Shown here piece by piece: positions 47,032 to 55,076 of a stretch of DNA of 64,000 bases. The stretch is from Lacisediminihabitans changchengi (GTDB taxonomy: Bacteria; Actinomycetota; Actinomycetes; Actinomycetales; Microbacteriaceae). The position numbers and the translations under genes are program-made. Under the pieces are notes generated by a model. The model saw only the letters and a program-made list of their open reading frames with translations. It was not told where the DNA came from and did no database searches. Position 1 is the first letter of the stretch, and every line of letters starts with the position of its first letter. The stretch lies in NCBI RefSeq assembly GCF_016634425.1, contig NZ_JAEPES010000003.1, positions 124,001 through 188,000 of the forward strand, in the 5' to 3' direction.

Positions 47032-47067
47032 GTTTAGTTCAGATACTAAACTGTAATCTGTCTAAAC
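47032..47067. promoter_or_regulatory. Palindromic operator candidate between rhodopsin and MarR genes
   Basis: GTTTAGT-TCAGAT-ACTAAAC (47032-47051) is a perfect 7-bp inverted repeat. A further copy of the half-site, CTAAAC, lies at 47062-47067, 16 bp after the first CTAAAC. The block is AT-rich, sits 38 bp upstream of the rhodopsin ATG and ~50 bp upstream of marR, and is the right size for a MarR-dimer site. Binding is inferred. Confidence 0.6.
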
Positions 47068-47100
47068 GATAGAGCTGGCAAGGTAACATATGGTTCGACA

Positions 47101-47604
47101 GTGTTGAACGGCGAGATGAGGCCCAAAATCGACGTCGAACCGACCAGCGGCCATCAGCCTGAGCGGCATGTTCTGCAGGGTTTTCCCGACACGGCCGCCC
47201 GTTTCGTGCGCGCGATGGAGCAGAACCAGCGTCGTGTCGCGGCGGAGCGCGGGCTCTCGGACTTCGATCTTCGCGCGATATTTCGTATCGCCGCAGCCGG
47301 CTCGGTCACACCCAAGCAGCTGGCCGTCGACCTCTCCGTGACAAAGGGTGCCATCACCGGGCTCTCGACCCGACTGGTCGACGCCGGTCTGGTCGCCCGC
47401 GTGGAGCATCCGCTCGATCGGAGGAGTCTCCATCTCGAACTGACCCCCGCGGGTCATGCCGCCATGCGCGAGATGCACGACGACTTCAAAGCCCGCCTCT
47501 CGGCAGCGGGTACGCCGCTCGGTGACGATGAGTTGTCTGCTGCAGCTTCCGTTCTGCAGGCACTCACCCGACGCCTGGTCGACCAGGGCGGCGACCTTCC
47601 GTAA
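47101..47604 (+). CDS. MarR-family transcriptional regulator
   Basis: Winged-helix dimeric regulator, 167 residues with a ~35-residue N-terminal extension. The HTH and wing are visible: VTPKQLAVDLSVTKGAITGL (~68-87), LVARVEHPLDRRSLHLELTP (~96). It probably binds the palindrome in the divergent promoter and may control the rhodopsin gene. GTG 47101 is used; ATG 47116 is an alternative. A 5-codon frame (MVRQC, ATG at 47090) with a good AAGG site ends in TGA across the second codon of marR, so the start may be translationally coupled. Confidence 0.85.
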   Translation: MLNGEMRPKIDVEPTSGHQPERHVLQGFPDTAARFVRAMEQNQRRVAAERGLSDFDLRAIFRIAAAGSVTPKQLAVDLSVTKGAITGLSTRLVDAGLVARVEHPLDRRSLHLELTPAGHAAMREMHDDFKARLSAAGTPLGDDELSAAASVLQALTRRLVDQGGDLP

Positions 47605-47617
47605 GCGCCCCCGAGGT

Positions 47618-48835
47618 TTATGGTTTGTGTACGAGAGCGCTCGCGTCTCGTCTCATCGACTCCGGGTACTGAGTCGTTGCGGTGCCCATGCGCACGAGCA
47701 TCTGGATGGTCTGGCCGTCGGGTGCGTATTGCGCGTGGATGGCGGCGTAGGGAGCGGCCATTGTCGGGTATTCCTGCAGCACCTGGCTGAGGGGCTGCAT
47801 GACGAGCCCGAGGGTGCGGGCGCGGAGGCTGAATTGTGCGTACAGGATCCCTGCTTCGACTTGCTCGGTGCGGGTGTTTGCCGGGGTGCTGATGAGACCG
47901 TATGCCGCGGTGTGGTCGACTCCGGCGGCGGTAAGCGCGATCGCATTCTTCGCACCCGCCGCATCATCGTTGACTGAAGGAACCAAAGTGATGAGGCCCT
48001 GGAGGAAATACTTCATAAACCCGCTGGTGCCCTGTCCTTCGACGGCGAAGCCCGAACGTGCCGTGTTCTTCGCCTGCTCGGTGCTGTGGAAGACGGCGTC
48101 GCTCTCCTTGGTGGCGGCCTCGTACTGAGTCTCGATCAGTGTTCCTTGCTTACCGAAGTTTCCGAGCGTCGTCATGTCGCGCTTGTCGCTCAGGATTGAC
48201 AGGGTCGCTGCCGAGCCATCGGCGAGATCGCTGAGGTCGCTGGTCTGCGCCGCGGTGAGGGGGGCCGACGTGTAGGGGGAGCGGTTGGTATCCGAGAGGA
48301 ACAGCGAGGCGTAATCGTCGGTCTTTGCGTCGGAGTCCTTCGCCAGGGTGACCCGCGCGACCGGTAGCTCGCTCATCGACTTCTTCAGATTGTTCTCGTC
48401 GTAGCTGCCGTTCGGGAACAGGGCGAACGTCGCCGAGTAGCCGAGATGTTCAGCGGCGACCTGAAGGTAGGCCAGGAACGTACCCTGGGAGACGAGCGTT
48501 TGGCGGGCTAGCGGGTCGACGGCCGGGGTGAGCCGCGTCGGGTCGGTATAGAGGTAGAGCACGCGCGCGTCGGTCTTGTCGAGGTGCACGGTCCACGGCT
48601 GCATGTTGTGGCCGCTGGGTGCCAGCACCGCCTGGGCGACCACCTGCATGCGGGGGTCCGCGAACTGGCGATAGTAGGTCGCACTCCACGGTTGAAGGTA
48701 CGCGGCAGGGACGAAAATTCCCCCCACCGTGAGGATGGTTCCGAGGGCCAGCACGAGAAGGCCCGCGACAGATCCGAGGAAGATGAACGCGGTGCGTCTG
48801 GCCCGGTGCTTCGTCACACCGACGCCGTCGGTCAT
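47618..48835 (-). CDS. Membrane-anchored nitroreductase-like (Acg-type) flavoprotein
   Basis: 405 residues: a short basic N-terminus, one TM helix (~17-42), then a nitroreductase-fold region beginning QVVAQAVLAPSGHNMQPWTV, whose SGHNMQPW matches the FMN-binding S-x-x-N-x-Q-P-W motif. It also has SDTNRSPYTSAPL and a C-terminal ARTLGLVMQPLSQVLQEYP as in Acg-family proteins (mycobacterial Acg sequesters FMN). The fold is expected to face outside or inside depending on topology, which I cannot decide. Start overlaps the DUF805 stop by one base (TGATG), so both form an operon. Confidence 0.75.
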   Translation of the reverse strand: MTDGVGVTKHRARRTAFIFLGSVAGLLVLALGTILTVGGIFVPAAYLQPWSATYYRQFADPRMQVVAQAVLAPSGHNMQPWTVHLDKTDARVLYLYTDPTRLTPAVDPLARQTLVSQGTFLAYLQVAAEHLGYSATFALFPNGSYDENNLKKSMSELPVARVTLAKDSDAKTDDYASLFLSDTNRSPYTSAPLTAAQTSDLSDLADGSAATLSILSDKRDMTTLGNFGKQGTLIETQYEAATKESDAVFHSTEQAKNTARSGFAVEGQGTSGFMKYFLQGLITLVPSVNDDAAGAKNAIALTAAGVDHTAAYGLISTPANTRTEQVEAGILYAQFSLRARTLGLVMQPLSQVLQEYPTMAAPYAAIHAQYAPDGQTIQMLVRMGTATTQYPESMRRDASALVHKP

Positions 48836-49218
48836 CAGGTCGCCACCGGGCTGGGTGCGATGACCTGCGGCGGAATGGGGCCGGTCTCGCGATGCGGCTC
48901 CGCGAGGTGGACGATGAGTACTATCAGCCCCGCGATCGGCAGCAGCAGCCAGAACAATTCCGCCCAGGAGCGGCCTGCATCCCGGAGGCGACGCACCGTC
49001 ACGGCAAGCGTCGGGATGAGTACGGCCACTCCGAATGCGCCGGAGAGGCTGGCACCGAGATAGACAGTGCCCTGATCGGTGAAGATGTTGAGCGCGTTCA
49101 GTGCCACGTGCGCCACAACGCTGAACAGGGCGAACCACCAAAACTCTGGCCTGCCGGCGGTGCCGGAGAAGTCAGCATATTTCCGGAGGACGGCGGTGAC
49201 CGAGTGGAGCATGTTCAT
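48835..49218 (-). CDS. DUF805 membrane protein
   Basis: 127 residues with a family-typical start (KYADFSGTAGRPEFWWFALF) and three or four hydrophobic helices; VRRLRDAGRSWAELFW is the conserved DUF805 loop. Unknown role. AGAAGG lies 7 bases before the chosen ATG; a longer GTG start at 49320 adds 34 residues of unlikely sequence. First gene of a two-gene unit with the Acg-like protein. Confidence 0.82.
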   Translation of the reverse strand: MNMLHSVTAVLRKYADFSGTAGRPEFWWFALFSVVAHVALNALNIFTDQGTVYLGASLSGAFGVAVLIPTLAVTVRRLRDAGRSWAELFWLLLPIAGLIVLIVHLAEPHRETGPIPPQVIAPSPVAT

Positions 49219-49365
49219 GGGATGCCTTCTGCTAAGGGTGATGACCACTCCCAGTTGACGCGTGATGGTGGTCGCGAGGTAGTGCCATAGGTCCCGAATG
49301 TCACCGGGGGAGCAGGTCATCCGTCTCGTCCGTCGATGCCGAGCGGCTTCGCGGGGGATCGCTCA

Positions 49366-49464
49366 TGAGGGGGGCATGCCGTCGCGGTGTCCCCCTTTTA
49401 CGCGGGGCTTGACTGGGATTTGCAGGGCCATTCTGTTGGCTGCGACCTCGATCGAATGGACGTA
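49366..49464. repeat. ~99-bp dispersed direct repeat, copy A
   Basis: About 80% identical to 51214-51312 by hand alignment, without gaps, same orientation. The core GGGCCATTCTGTTGG is identical. It sits in the 330-bp gap before the glycosyltransferase. Read on the minus strand both copies are open (ending NRMALQIP...GHRDG and NRMARQIP...GHRDG), but most differences change the amino acid, so coding constraint is doubtful. Confidence 0.7.
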
Positions 49465-49550
49465 GGGTTTCGCCGAGAGCTGGCCATTCACGTCCCATAG
49501 AGAAGGACTGACGCCATCTCGATTTCTATCCCACAAGTTAAGGGCTCAAC

Positions 49551-50684
49551 ATGAAGTTTCTCTTTGCCGGTGTTCCCGCCTTCGGGCACCTCTTGCCGCT
49601 TGCCCCTTTGGCGGCAGCGGCGCGAGCCGCGGGGCACGATACCGCGGTTCTGACCAGCGGTGGCATGGTCGACGCTTTGCGATTGGATCTTCCAGACACG
49701 CCCGTCCTCGCCGCTGGGCCCATGCCGGATGCGCTGTTCGCCGAAGTGGCCCGCAGGTACCCCGGTAGCGATCCGGCTCGCAATCCTGAGCCCGAAACGG
49801 TGGCGTCCTTTTTTGCCGGTGCGCGAGTCGACCTGACGGCTGACGCGGCCATCACGGCCGCTCGAGGATGGGGGCCGGATGTGATCATCGCTGAGGCTAC
49901 AGATTTCGTCGGACCGATGGTCGCGGCTGCCTTGGGTGTTCCCTACAGCGTCTTGGCTTTCGGGCCCGCTGTGCCACCTGAGTTCACGGCGCCGATGTTC
50001 TCCATGGTCGCGGAGCGCTACGCAAGTCGAGAGTTGACCCCATCGCTTCCGACGAATTACATCGACCCAACTCCGCCCAGCCTCCAGCAACAAGGCTGGG
50101 TCGCGCCAGCGAACCATCTGCTCTTCGGAGCGCGCCCCCATAGTCGACCGGTCCCGGCCGACTACATCGCGCCTCCCGCAACGCCGGGAAAAACGAGAGT
50201 GCTCGTCACACTCGGTACGGTCTTCTCCAGTGAGGAAACGGTCGAAGCCATCATCGAGAGCATCGACCTTGGGCGCTTCGACATCGTCGCGACGGTAGCA
50301 ATTCAGCCTGACGACGTGCTGCCCGAGAACCGAGATGGCGTGACCTTCGTGAGGTTCGTTCCTCTAGGCGAGTTACTTCGCGGGGTTAGCCTCGTCGTGA
50401 ACTCGGGTGGAGCTGGCACCGTTCTCGCATCCTTTAGCGAGGCACTCCCGATGGTGATCATGCCGCAAGGGGCCGATCAATTCATCAACGCTGCGGCTGC
50501 GGCAAACAGTGGCGCAGCGGTCGTCGTTTCGTCGCCCAGCGAAGTCGGAGCCGCGTTGCATCAACTCGTCGATGACGATTCCGCCACTCGGGCAGCGCGA
50601 CGCGTGGCGGACGAGATGGCCGCGATGCCCACGCCTGCGGATGTCATTTCTACGGTGGTGGCTCAGGTGACGGCCTCTGCCTGA
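49551..50684 (+). CDS. GT1-family glycosyltransferase (UGT/macrolide-GT type)
   Basis: GT-B fold nucleotide-sugar transferase of 377 residues: N-domain starts KFLFAGVPAFGHLLPLAPLA with the catalytic His, linker TRVLVTLGTVFSS (~223), and the C-domain donor signature VNSGGAGTVLASFSEALP with GADQFINAAAAA (~282-325). Such enzymes glycosylate lipids, antibiotics or other small aglycones; the acceptor is unknown. It is flanked by two copies of a ~99 bp repeat, and no polyketide or other biosynthetic gene is close, so it may have arrived alone. Confidence 0.87.
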   Translation: MKFLFAGVPAFGHLLPLAPLAAAARAAGHDTAVLTSGGMVDALRLDLPDTPVLAAGPMPDALFAEVARRYPGSDPARNPEPETVASFFAGARVDLTADAAITAARGWGPDVIIAEATDFVGPMVAAALGVPYSVLAFGPAVPPEFTAPMFSMVAERYASRELTPSLPTNYIDPTPPSLQQQGWVAPANHLLFGARPHSRPVPADYIAPPATPGKTRVLVTLGTVFSSEETVEAIIESIDLGRFDIVATVAIQPDDVLPENRDGVTFVRFVPLGELLRGVSLVVNSGGAGTVLASFSEALPMVIMPQGADQFINAAAAANSGAAVVVSSPSEVGAALHQLVDDDSATRAARRVADEMAAMPTPADVISTVVAQVTASA

Positions 50685-50786
50685 CCACCCAGGATCTCGA
50701 CTCGACAACCTTCCGCGTGAGACGTCGGCCTCCGATCGCTGGGCTCGGGCACTCTTACGCGCCCCGGCGAGGTGTTAGATGATGCT

Positions 50787-51164
50787 ATGGATAACCCCTC
50801 CGGAGACGACCCTCGCGATGAGGGCGCTGCTGGCGTGCCGGTTCCAGAAGAGTCCGACACGAAGAGCCAGGGCAGCAGTGCCCGGAGTGAGAAGACCAAG
50901 AAGATTCTGGCTGACGCCGACCGGCGTGACGATGAAGCCACAGCGCGCGACACAGTCTCTGATGAGCGGGCCGAAGCAGCCGACCGTCAGGCGTTCCTCG
51001 ACTCCAGCGCAAAATATCCTGGGCACGGAGAACGGCGCGCAGCAGCTCTGGACCGATCCCACGCGAAAAGCGATCGTGAAGCATCCGCAGACGACCGAGC
51101 CGAACTCACGGCAGAGATAGGCACGCCTGACGGTGCGGAGACGACTGGCTCGGAGCGACCCTGA
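50787..51164 (+). CDS. Small, highly charged helical protein
   Basis: 125 residues, almost half Asp, Glu, Arg, Ala and Ser, without signal or membrane helix. It is probably a helical or disordered protein with spaced A-x-DR motifs (TARDTVSDERAEAADRQ, ALDRSHAKSDREASADDRAEL). Such ARD/ADR repeats occur in N-terminal regions of actinobacterial GGDEF proteins, but no catalytic domain follows. ATG at 50787 or GTG at 50772 could be the start. Function unknown. Confidence 0.5.
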   Translation: MDNPSGDDPRDEGAAGVPVPEESDTKSQGSSARSEKTKKILADADRRDDEATARDTVSDERAEAADRQAFLDSSAKYPGHGERRAAALDRSHAKSDREASADDRAELTAEIGTPDGAETTGSERP

Positions 51165-51213
51165 TCGATCGCTCCTCGGCGAATGGCTACTCGCTGTAAT
51201 CGCGATAGCGCGG

Positions 51214-51312
51214 TAAAGGGGAGATGCCATCGCGGTGTCCCCGTTTCGCGAGGCGCTTCCCTGGGATCTGCCGGGCCATTCTGTTGGATGCGACCTCAAG
51301 GAAATGGACGCA
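51214..51312. repeat. ~99-bp dispersed direct repeat, copy B
   Basis: Partner of 49366-49464 (see copy A). It lies in the 320 bp between the charged-protein gene and a VOC pseudogene; apart from this repeat I see nothing coding in that stretch. A minus-strand frame (51187-51441) runs through it but has no supporting features. Confidence 0.7.
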
Positions 51313-51482
51313 GCGTGTCGCCAAGAGTGCGTCTAGATCTGGTTCGGACCAGGGGTTTTTTTGCCCTGCCCGGATCAGATCACGGCGTACGCGAGCCCGA
51401 CCCTCAACCAGGACGAACGCTCCTCGGGCTATTCGCGTCAAGTCAAGGAGTACAGGGCTATAAACCCATCGATGCCGTATAG

Positions 51483-51824
51483 CGAGGGATCGAGCACGTC
51501 GGCATCACGGTGCCTGATATCGAGGCGGCGACCGCGTTCTTCGTCGCTGCGCTCGGTGCGGAGACGATTTACGACCTCGTCGACAAGACCGAGGATCCTC
51601 TGACCGGTCTGGACGGCGCGCTTGGCGTCGATCCCGCCGCGTCAATCACGGCAATGCGGATGCTGGACGGCCCGGTGGACATGCTCCGAGATGAGGCGGG
51701 CAACAAGAACTACTACTGGTACTTCCACGCGCCGTGGGGTGGTTCGTTTGAACTCGTGGCCATCCCCTCACCTCAGGAGTATGAGTCCACTACGCCGATC
51801 CGTCGATGGCATCCGCCAGCCTGA
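51483..51824 (+). pseudogene. Broken VOC-fold gene
   Basis: The sequence IEHVGITVPDIEAATAFFVAALGAE is a typical VOC start. It has no start codon before it (an in-frame TAG lies two codons upstream), and the next usable codon, GTG 51510, is inside the first strand. The middle of the fold is missing: RMLDGP joins directly to DMLRDEAGNKNYYWYFHAPWG, skipping the second repeat's beginning. The C-terminal GGSFELVAIPS is normal. Most likely a decayed gene with an in-frame internal deletion. Confidence 0.65.
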
Positions 51825-52072
51825 TCGCGAACGAGAGTGACAGCCGTCAGCGCCCCTGCCATGACGGTACCGCTCGGCAACGCACGAGCTGCCATCAGTT
51901 GGTCATTGCCGGAATGATGGCACCGGCGAATACCTGCCATGCGAGTGACGGTACTGGTCGAGCCGGGCGCGAAGAAGTAGATGAGGATGACGATCCAGGG
52001 CACCGCCCCAACAATCGAGCCGAGGATGGCCACCGCCGACGCAGCGACGATGGCCAACGCTGGGGCCTGCAT
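51773..52072 (-). CDS. Possible small membrane protein (99 aa)
   Basis: An N-terminal hydrophobic segment (MQAPALAIVAASAVAILG... to ~residue 35, ending VILIYFFAPG) resembles a short membrane protein. The rest is not recognisable and overlaps the end of the VOC pseudogene. No ribosome site. Possibly only the first ~45 residues are a gene remnant. Confidence 0.25.
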   Translation of the reverse strand: MQAPALAIVAASAVAILGSIVGAVPWIVILIYFFAPGSTSTVTRMAGIRRCHHSGNDQLMAARALPSGTVMAGALTAVTLVRDQAGGCHRRIGVVDSYS

Positions 52073-52228
52073 CGCGAAAGGATGCCTCGATGTGGACGAG
52101 TCGACTAGGGCCAAAGGTCACACCGAAGAATGAACGGGTGGGCTACAGTCCGAACAGTTGCTCCACTCCTTCGATGCGGAAGCTCAGCGGGCCATCCGCT
52201 CTCAAGCCTCACGGAATTCGGTCACCCC

Positions 52229-52786
52229 ATGACAGAACAGCAGCCTTACGAGACTGTCCGGTCCGAGCGCGCCTTTGAACTGAGGCGCTACCCGGAGCAC
52301 GTCGTGGCCGAGACTCAGGTGTCGGGCGACTTTGAGAGCGCCGGCACCCAGGCATTCCGTTACCTCTTTGGCTACATCAATGGCCAGAACGCCGCGAGAC
52401 GGTCAATCGCGATGACTGCACCGGTTGTGCAGGGAAGCTCTCAGCGCATTGCTATGACCGCCCCCGTCGTACAGACCGAATCGCGCGGCGCGTTCACGGT
52501 TGCCTTCGTGCTGCCCGCAGGTCTGTCCGAGGCTTCGGCGCCGGTCCCCACCAGAAGCGAGGTTGCTTTGCGCACCGTCGCACCTCGGCTCGTTGCAGCA
52601 GCCCGGTTCACCGGTCGCTGGAGCCAGGGCTCCTACGAGGAACATCGGTCTGCACTGCTTGTTGCGCTTGCGGATGCCGGGCTTACCCCGGTGGGCGAGC
52701 CGTGGTTCGCCCGATTCGACCCACCCTTCACTCCCTGGTTTCTGCGCCACAACGAGGTTCTGGTGCAGGTGGCTCAGACGGCGTGA
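52229..52786 (+). CDS. SOUL-family heme-binding protein
   Basis: 185 residues with the SOUL/HBP fold: YETVRSERAFELRRYPEHVV at the start, FRYLFGYINGQN, and two repeats of the family motif IAMTAPVVQ (~53 and ~67). It ends ARFDPPFTPWFLRHNEVLV. Bacterial members bind heme or tetrapyrroles; the role is not established. ATG at 52229 gives the usual length; upstream in-frame codons add unrelated residues. Confidence 0.88.
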   Translation: MTEQQPYETVRSERAFELRRYPEHVVAETQVSGDFESAGTQAFRYLFGYINGQNAARRSIAMTAPVVQGSSQRIAMTAPVVQTESRGAFTVAFVLPAGLSEASAPVPTRSEVALRTVAPRLVAAARFTGRWSQGSYEEHRSALLVALADAGLTPVGEPWFARFDPPFTPWFLRHNEVLVQVAQTA

Positions 52787-52802
52787 CCGGGGGAGAGCTT
52801 CG

Positions 52803-53282
52803 CTAAATGAGCCCGAGAATGGACTTCACCAGAGCCTGGGCATCATCCGTTTGCGGCACGACTATCGACACTTCGTGGCTCATGATGGTTTCGGACACCA
52901 GGGTTGAACCGACGATCTTGTCGCCTGTCTTCATCACCAACCGCGCCGTGCTTCCCGACTTCGCGGCTTGTTCGGTCAGCGCCTCCAAGAGTGCCGCGCC
53001 TGTGCCGGTGAACGTGACGTCTATCTCGCTCTGGCCGTGATTTTCGACGACGGAGGCCTTCTGAACGCCCGCGTCCTGGAAGGCAACCGGCATGACGACA
53101 CCTTCGCCGTTGACGAGAACACAGTGCGCATCAGAGCTGTCTGCACACGTCTCCGAAACCGCCAGTTCAAGCTTCGCTTGGCTGGACGGCTCGGTGGCCT
53201 TGGACGCGCTAGTAGTCGCGCACCCACTGAGCGCCAGGGCGCATAAAACGAGGGCGGAAAGTCGGATGTTTCGTGCGAACAT
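52803..53282 (-). CDS. Lipoprotein with SecD-P1-like fold (hypothetical)
   Basis: 159 residues starting with a lipoprotein signal (MFARNIRLSALVLCALALSGC; lipobox LSGC at ~18-21). After a Thr/Ser/Ala linker, the C-terminal ~75 residues (IDVTFTGTGAALLEALTEQAA, then IVGSTLVSETIMSHEVSIV and DDAQALVKSIL) resemble the P1 head subdomain of SecD in strand order and spacing. Similar stand-alone lipoproteins occur in actinobacteria without a known role. The SecD likeness is my inference from pattern only. Confidence 0.65.
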   Translation of the reverse strand: MFARNIRLSALVLCALALSGCATTSASKATEPSSQAKLELAVSETCADSSDAHCVLVNGEGVVMPVAFQDAGVQKASVVENHGQSEIDVTFTGTGAALLEALTEQAAKSGSTARLVMKTGDKIVGSTLVSETIMSHEVSIVVPQTDDAQALVKSILGLI

Positions 53283-53716
53283 GTAATCCCCTCGAGTGGG
53301 TGAGCCTCATGCGCCTTAACGCGACTATAGCTCAGCAAATAGGACACCGCCAGCGACATGCGCGGCCGCGTAGGGCTGAAGCGTTATCGCAAGAGCGGGG
53401 GAGGTGATTCCTTGCTGTGAAGACCGGGCCGATTGCCCTCAACGCGACGTCGATTGGGAAAGCTGGTTATCACCTTCCTGTCGATGAGGTCCTCCTCGTG
53501 CTCAGTCCCAGGTGAACATCAGCATCGGGTGGGTTTTCCTGGCAGGTGCGCCGTTCGGCGGCGAGGGCTTCCCGTCGGGTGCTGTGGGGCGGGGTCTGCG
53601 ATGGGTCGAGCATGGGACCTCCGAAATCAGGGGGTGCGCGCAGGAACTCGTCAGGATCCGAGCGAAGGGAAGAAGGGGGGAGGGGTGCACTGGGGTGGAC
53701 CCCTCCGGTCTGCTCG
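53283..53716. other. 430-bp region without a clear gene
   Basis: Between the lipoprotein and DUF305 genes. The only candidate is a 47-codon minus-strand frame (53470-53613; starts MLDPSQTPPHSTRREAL, with GGAGG 4 bases before the ATG). It has no recognisable family and may be a fragment. Its ribosome site is good, so it is worth a look. Confidence 0.4.
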
Positions 53717-54310
53717 CTAGAGAGTGGCCAGCAGGTCCTTCATCTGGGTGATTTCGGCGGTCTGCGACGAGACGATCGACTTCGCCAACGCGACCGCGTC
53801 ATTGTCCTTGCCTTTGTTGATCTCGGTCTTGGCCATGTCGATAGCGCCGGTGTGGTGCTCCATCATCTGGGTTAGGAAAAGTTTCCCGGCGTCAGCGGCG
53901 TTGGCGTTGTCGAGGGCGGACATGTCGCCGTCGGACATCATCCCGGTCATTGACCCGCTCATCGAGGTGGTCGACTGATTCCACGACTTCAACCAGCCGG
54001 TCATCGTCGTGATTTCGGGCGACTGCTCGGCCTTGATCTTCGTGGCAAATGCGATCACGTCGGCATTCACGGAGGAGCCCTTCGAGATAAGCATGTCGCT
54101 CATCTCGACAGCTTGCTTGTGGTGCGGCAGTATCTCCTGGGTGAAGGTGATGTCCTGGTCGTTGAAGGAGTCCGACGGCGCGGCGGACGAGGAGCTATGG
54201 TCCATGCCGCTCATTCCCGACCCGGAGTTCGAGGCTGTCGAGCAGCCGGCCAAGGCGAGGCTTGCCTCAATCACGAAGCCGACCGGCTCTACCGAGCAGC
54301 CTTCGACCAC
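53717..54310 (-). CDS. DUF305 family protein, signal peptide apparently damaged
   Basis: The ferritin-like DUF305 domain shows both metal-type motifs: TQEILPHHKQAVEMSDML (~59) and FLTQMMEHHTGAIDMAKTEI (~145), with a Met-rich loop (SMSGSMTGMMSDGDM) between. Such proteins often accompany copper or other metal handling. A lipobox is recognisable (LALAGC), but the codons before it (EPVGFVIEAS) lack the basic n-region and hydrophobic stretch of a signal peptide. Only GTG starts are available (54310, or one at 9 residues before the Cys). An upstream frameshift or rearrangement is likely. Confidence 0.75.
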   Translation of the reverse strand: MVEGCSVEPVGFVIEASLALAGCSTASNSGSGMSGMDHSSSSAAPSDSFNDQDITFTQEILPHHKQAVEMSDMLISKGSSVNADVIAFATKIKAEQSPEITTMTGWLKSWNQSTTSMSGSMTGMMSDGDMSALDNANAADAGKLFLTQMMEHHTGAIDMAKTEINKGKDNDAVALAKSIVSSQTAEITQMKDLLATL

Positions 54311-54346
54311 CGTAATTGATCATGACGGACGCTGATCAAACAACTG

Positions 54347-55066
54347 CTAGGCCGGAGTGAGTAGCGCGCGGAGTTCGTAGGAGTCGGGCGGAAATGCGCT
54401 CAACGCGTCAGCAAGAGATTCAGGAACCCATTTCACCGTAGCCACAATCTGCACCTGGTGAGCGGGGGAAGCCTGCTGACCAAACGATGACAGCAGCTCG
54501 TCCGGCAAGGTGTAAATGATGTCTCGGAGTCGCATCACGTCGGCATGCGCCATGCGACTTGAAACGACGTGGAGCCGGTCGCCAAAATGCGGGCGCAGGG
54601 CGATTTCTACAGCACGATCGTTGGTCGACGTCGCGTAGACCAGCGCTTGCTCGCTCTCGCTGCTGAGTTCCAATAGATCTCCGCTCGCGTACAGCTCTTG
54701 AGCAGCCTGAATGAGTGCAGGTGAGCTTGGCGCTGGCCGTGACGTGGTCGTGGGGGGGGATGCCTCTTCGTACGCAATAGCGGTCGTTTCCCAGTCGAAC
54801 GACGCCGGTGAGAGCGGACCAGTTGGGACATCTAAAGACCGCCCGTCCCAGACGCCCCGCACGGTCATCAGCGCGCCGAGGTTGCGGACCCATTCGCTGG
54901 CTGAGTCTGGCGGAATCTGAAGCTGAACGGTCTCGGATTCAGAGGGTGCCCCTACTACCGGGTACTGGTAGCGCTCATCGTTGAGTAGAAGCCAGTAGGT
55001 GGCGTCGAATTGAAACAGGATGCCTGATGCGACCACTTCGTCGCCGGGTATAAGTGGTCGCATCAT
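54347..55066 (-). CDS. Hypothetical protein (239 aa)
   Basis: I do not recognise this family. It is soluble, with no signal or TM helix. The N-terminal ~105 residues look like a beta-rich module (DEVVASGILFQFDATYWLLLND), then a Thr/Pro/Ser linker (~104-117) and a helical/beta C-terminal domain (ALIQAAQELYASGDLLEL; VQIVATVKWVPESLADALSA). It lies 10 bases downstream of a small secreted protein on the same strand, so they may be co-expressed. Confidence 0.6.
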   Translation of the reverse strand: MMRPLIPGDEVVASGILFQFDATYWLLLNDERYQYPVVGAPSESETVQLQIPPDSASEWVRNLGALMTVRGVWDGRSLDVPTGPLSPASFDWETTAIAYEEASPPTTTSRPAPSSPALIQAAQELYASGDLLELSSESEQALVYATSTNDRAVEIALRPHFGDRLHVVSSRMAHADVMRLRDIIYTLPDELLSSFGQQASPAHQVQIVATVKWVPESLADALSAFPPDSYELRALLTPA

Positions 55067-55076
55067 GGGGCTTCTC

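Noticed and set aside
51187..51441. An 84-codon minus-strand gene through repeat copy B
   Set aside because: Its only similarity is to the reverse reading of repeat copy A, and the differences between the copies are mostly amino-acid changing; no ribosome site.
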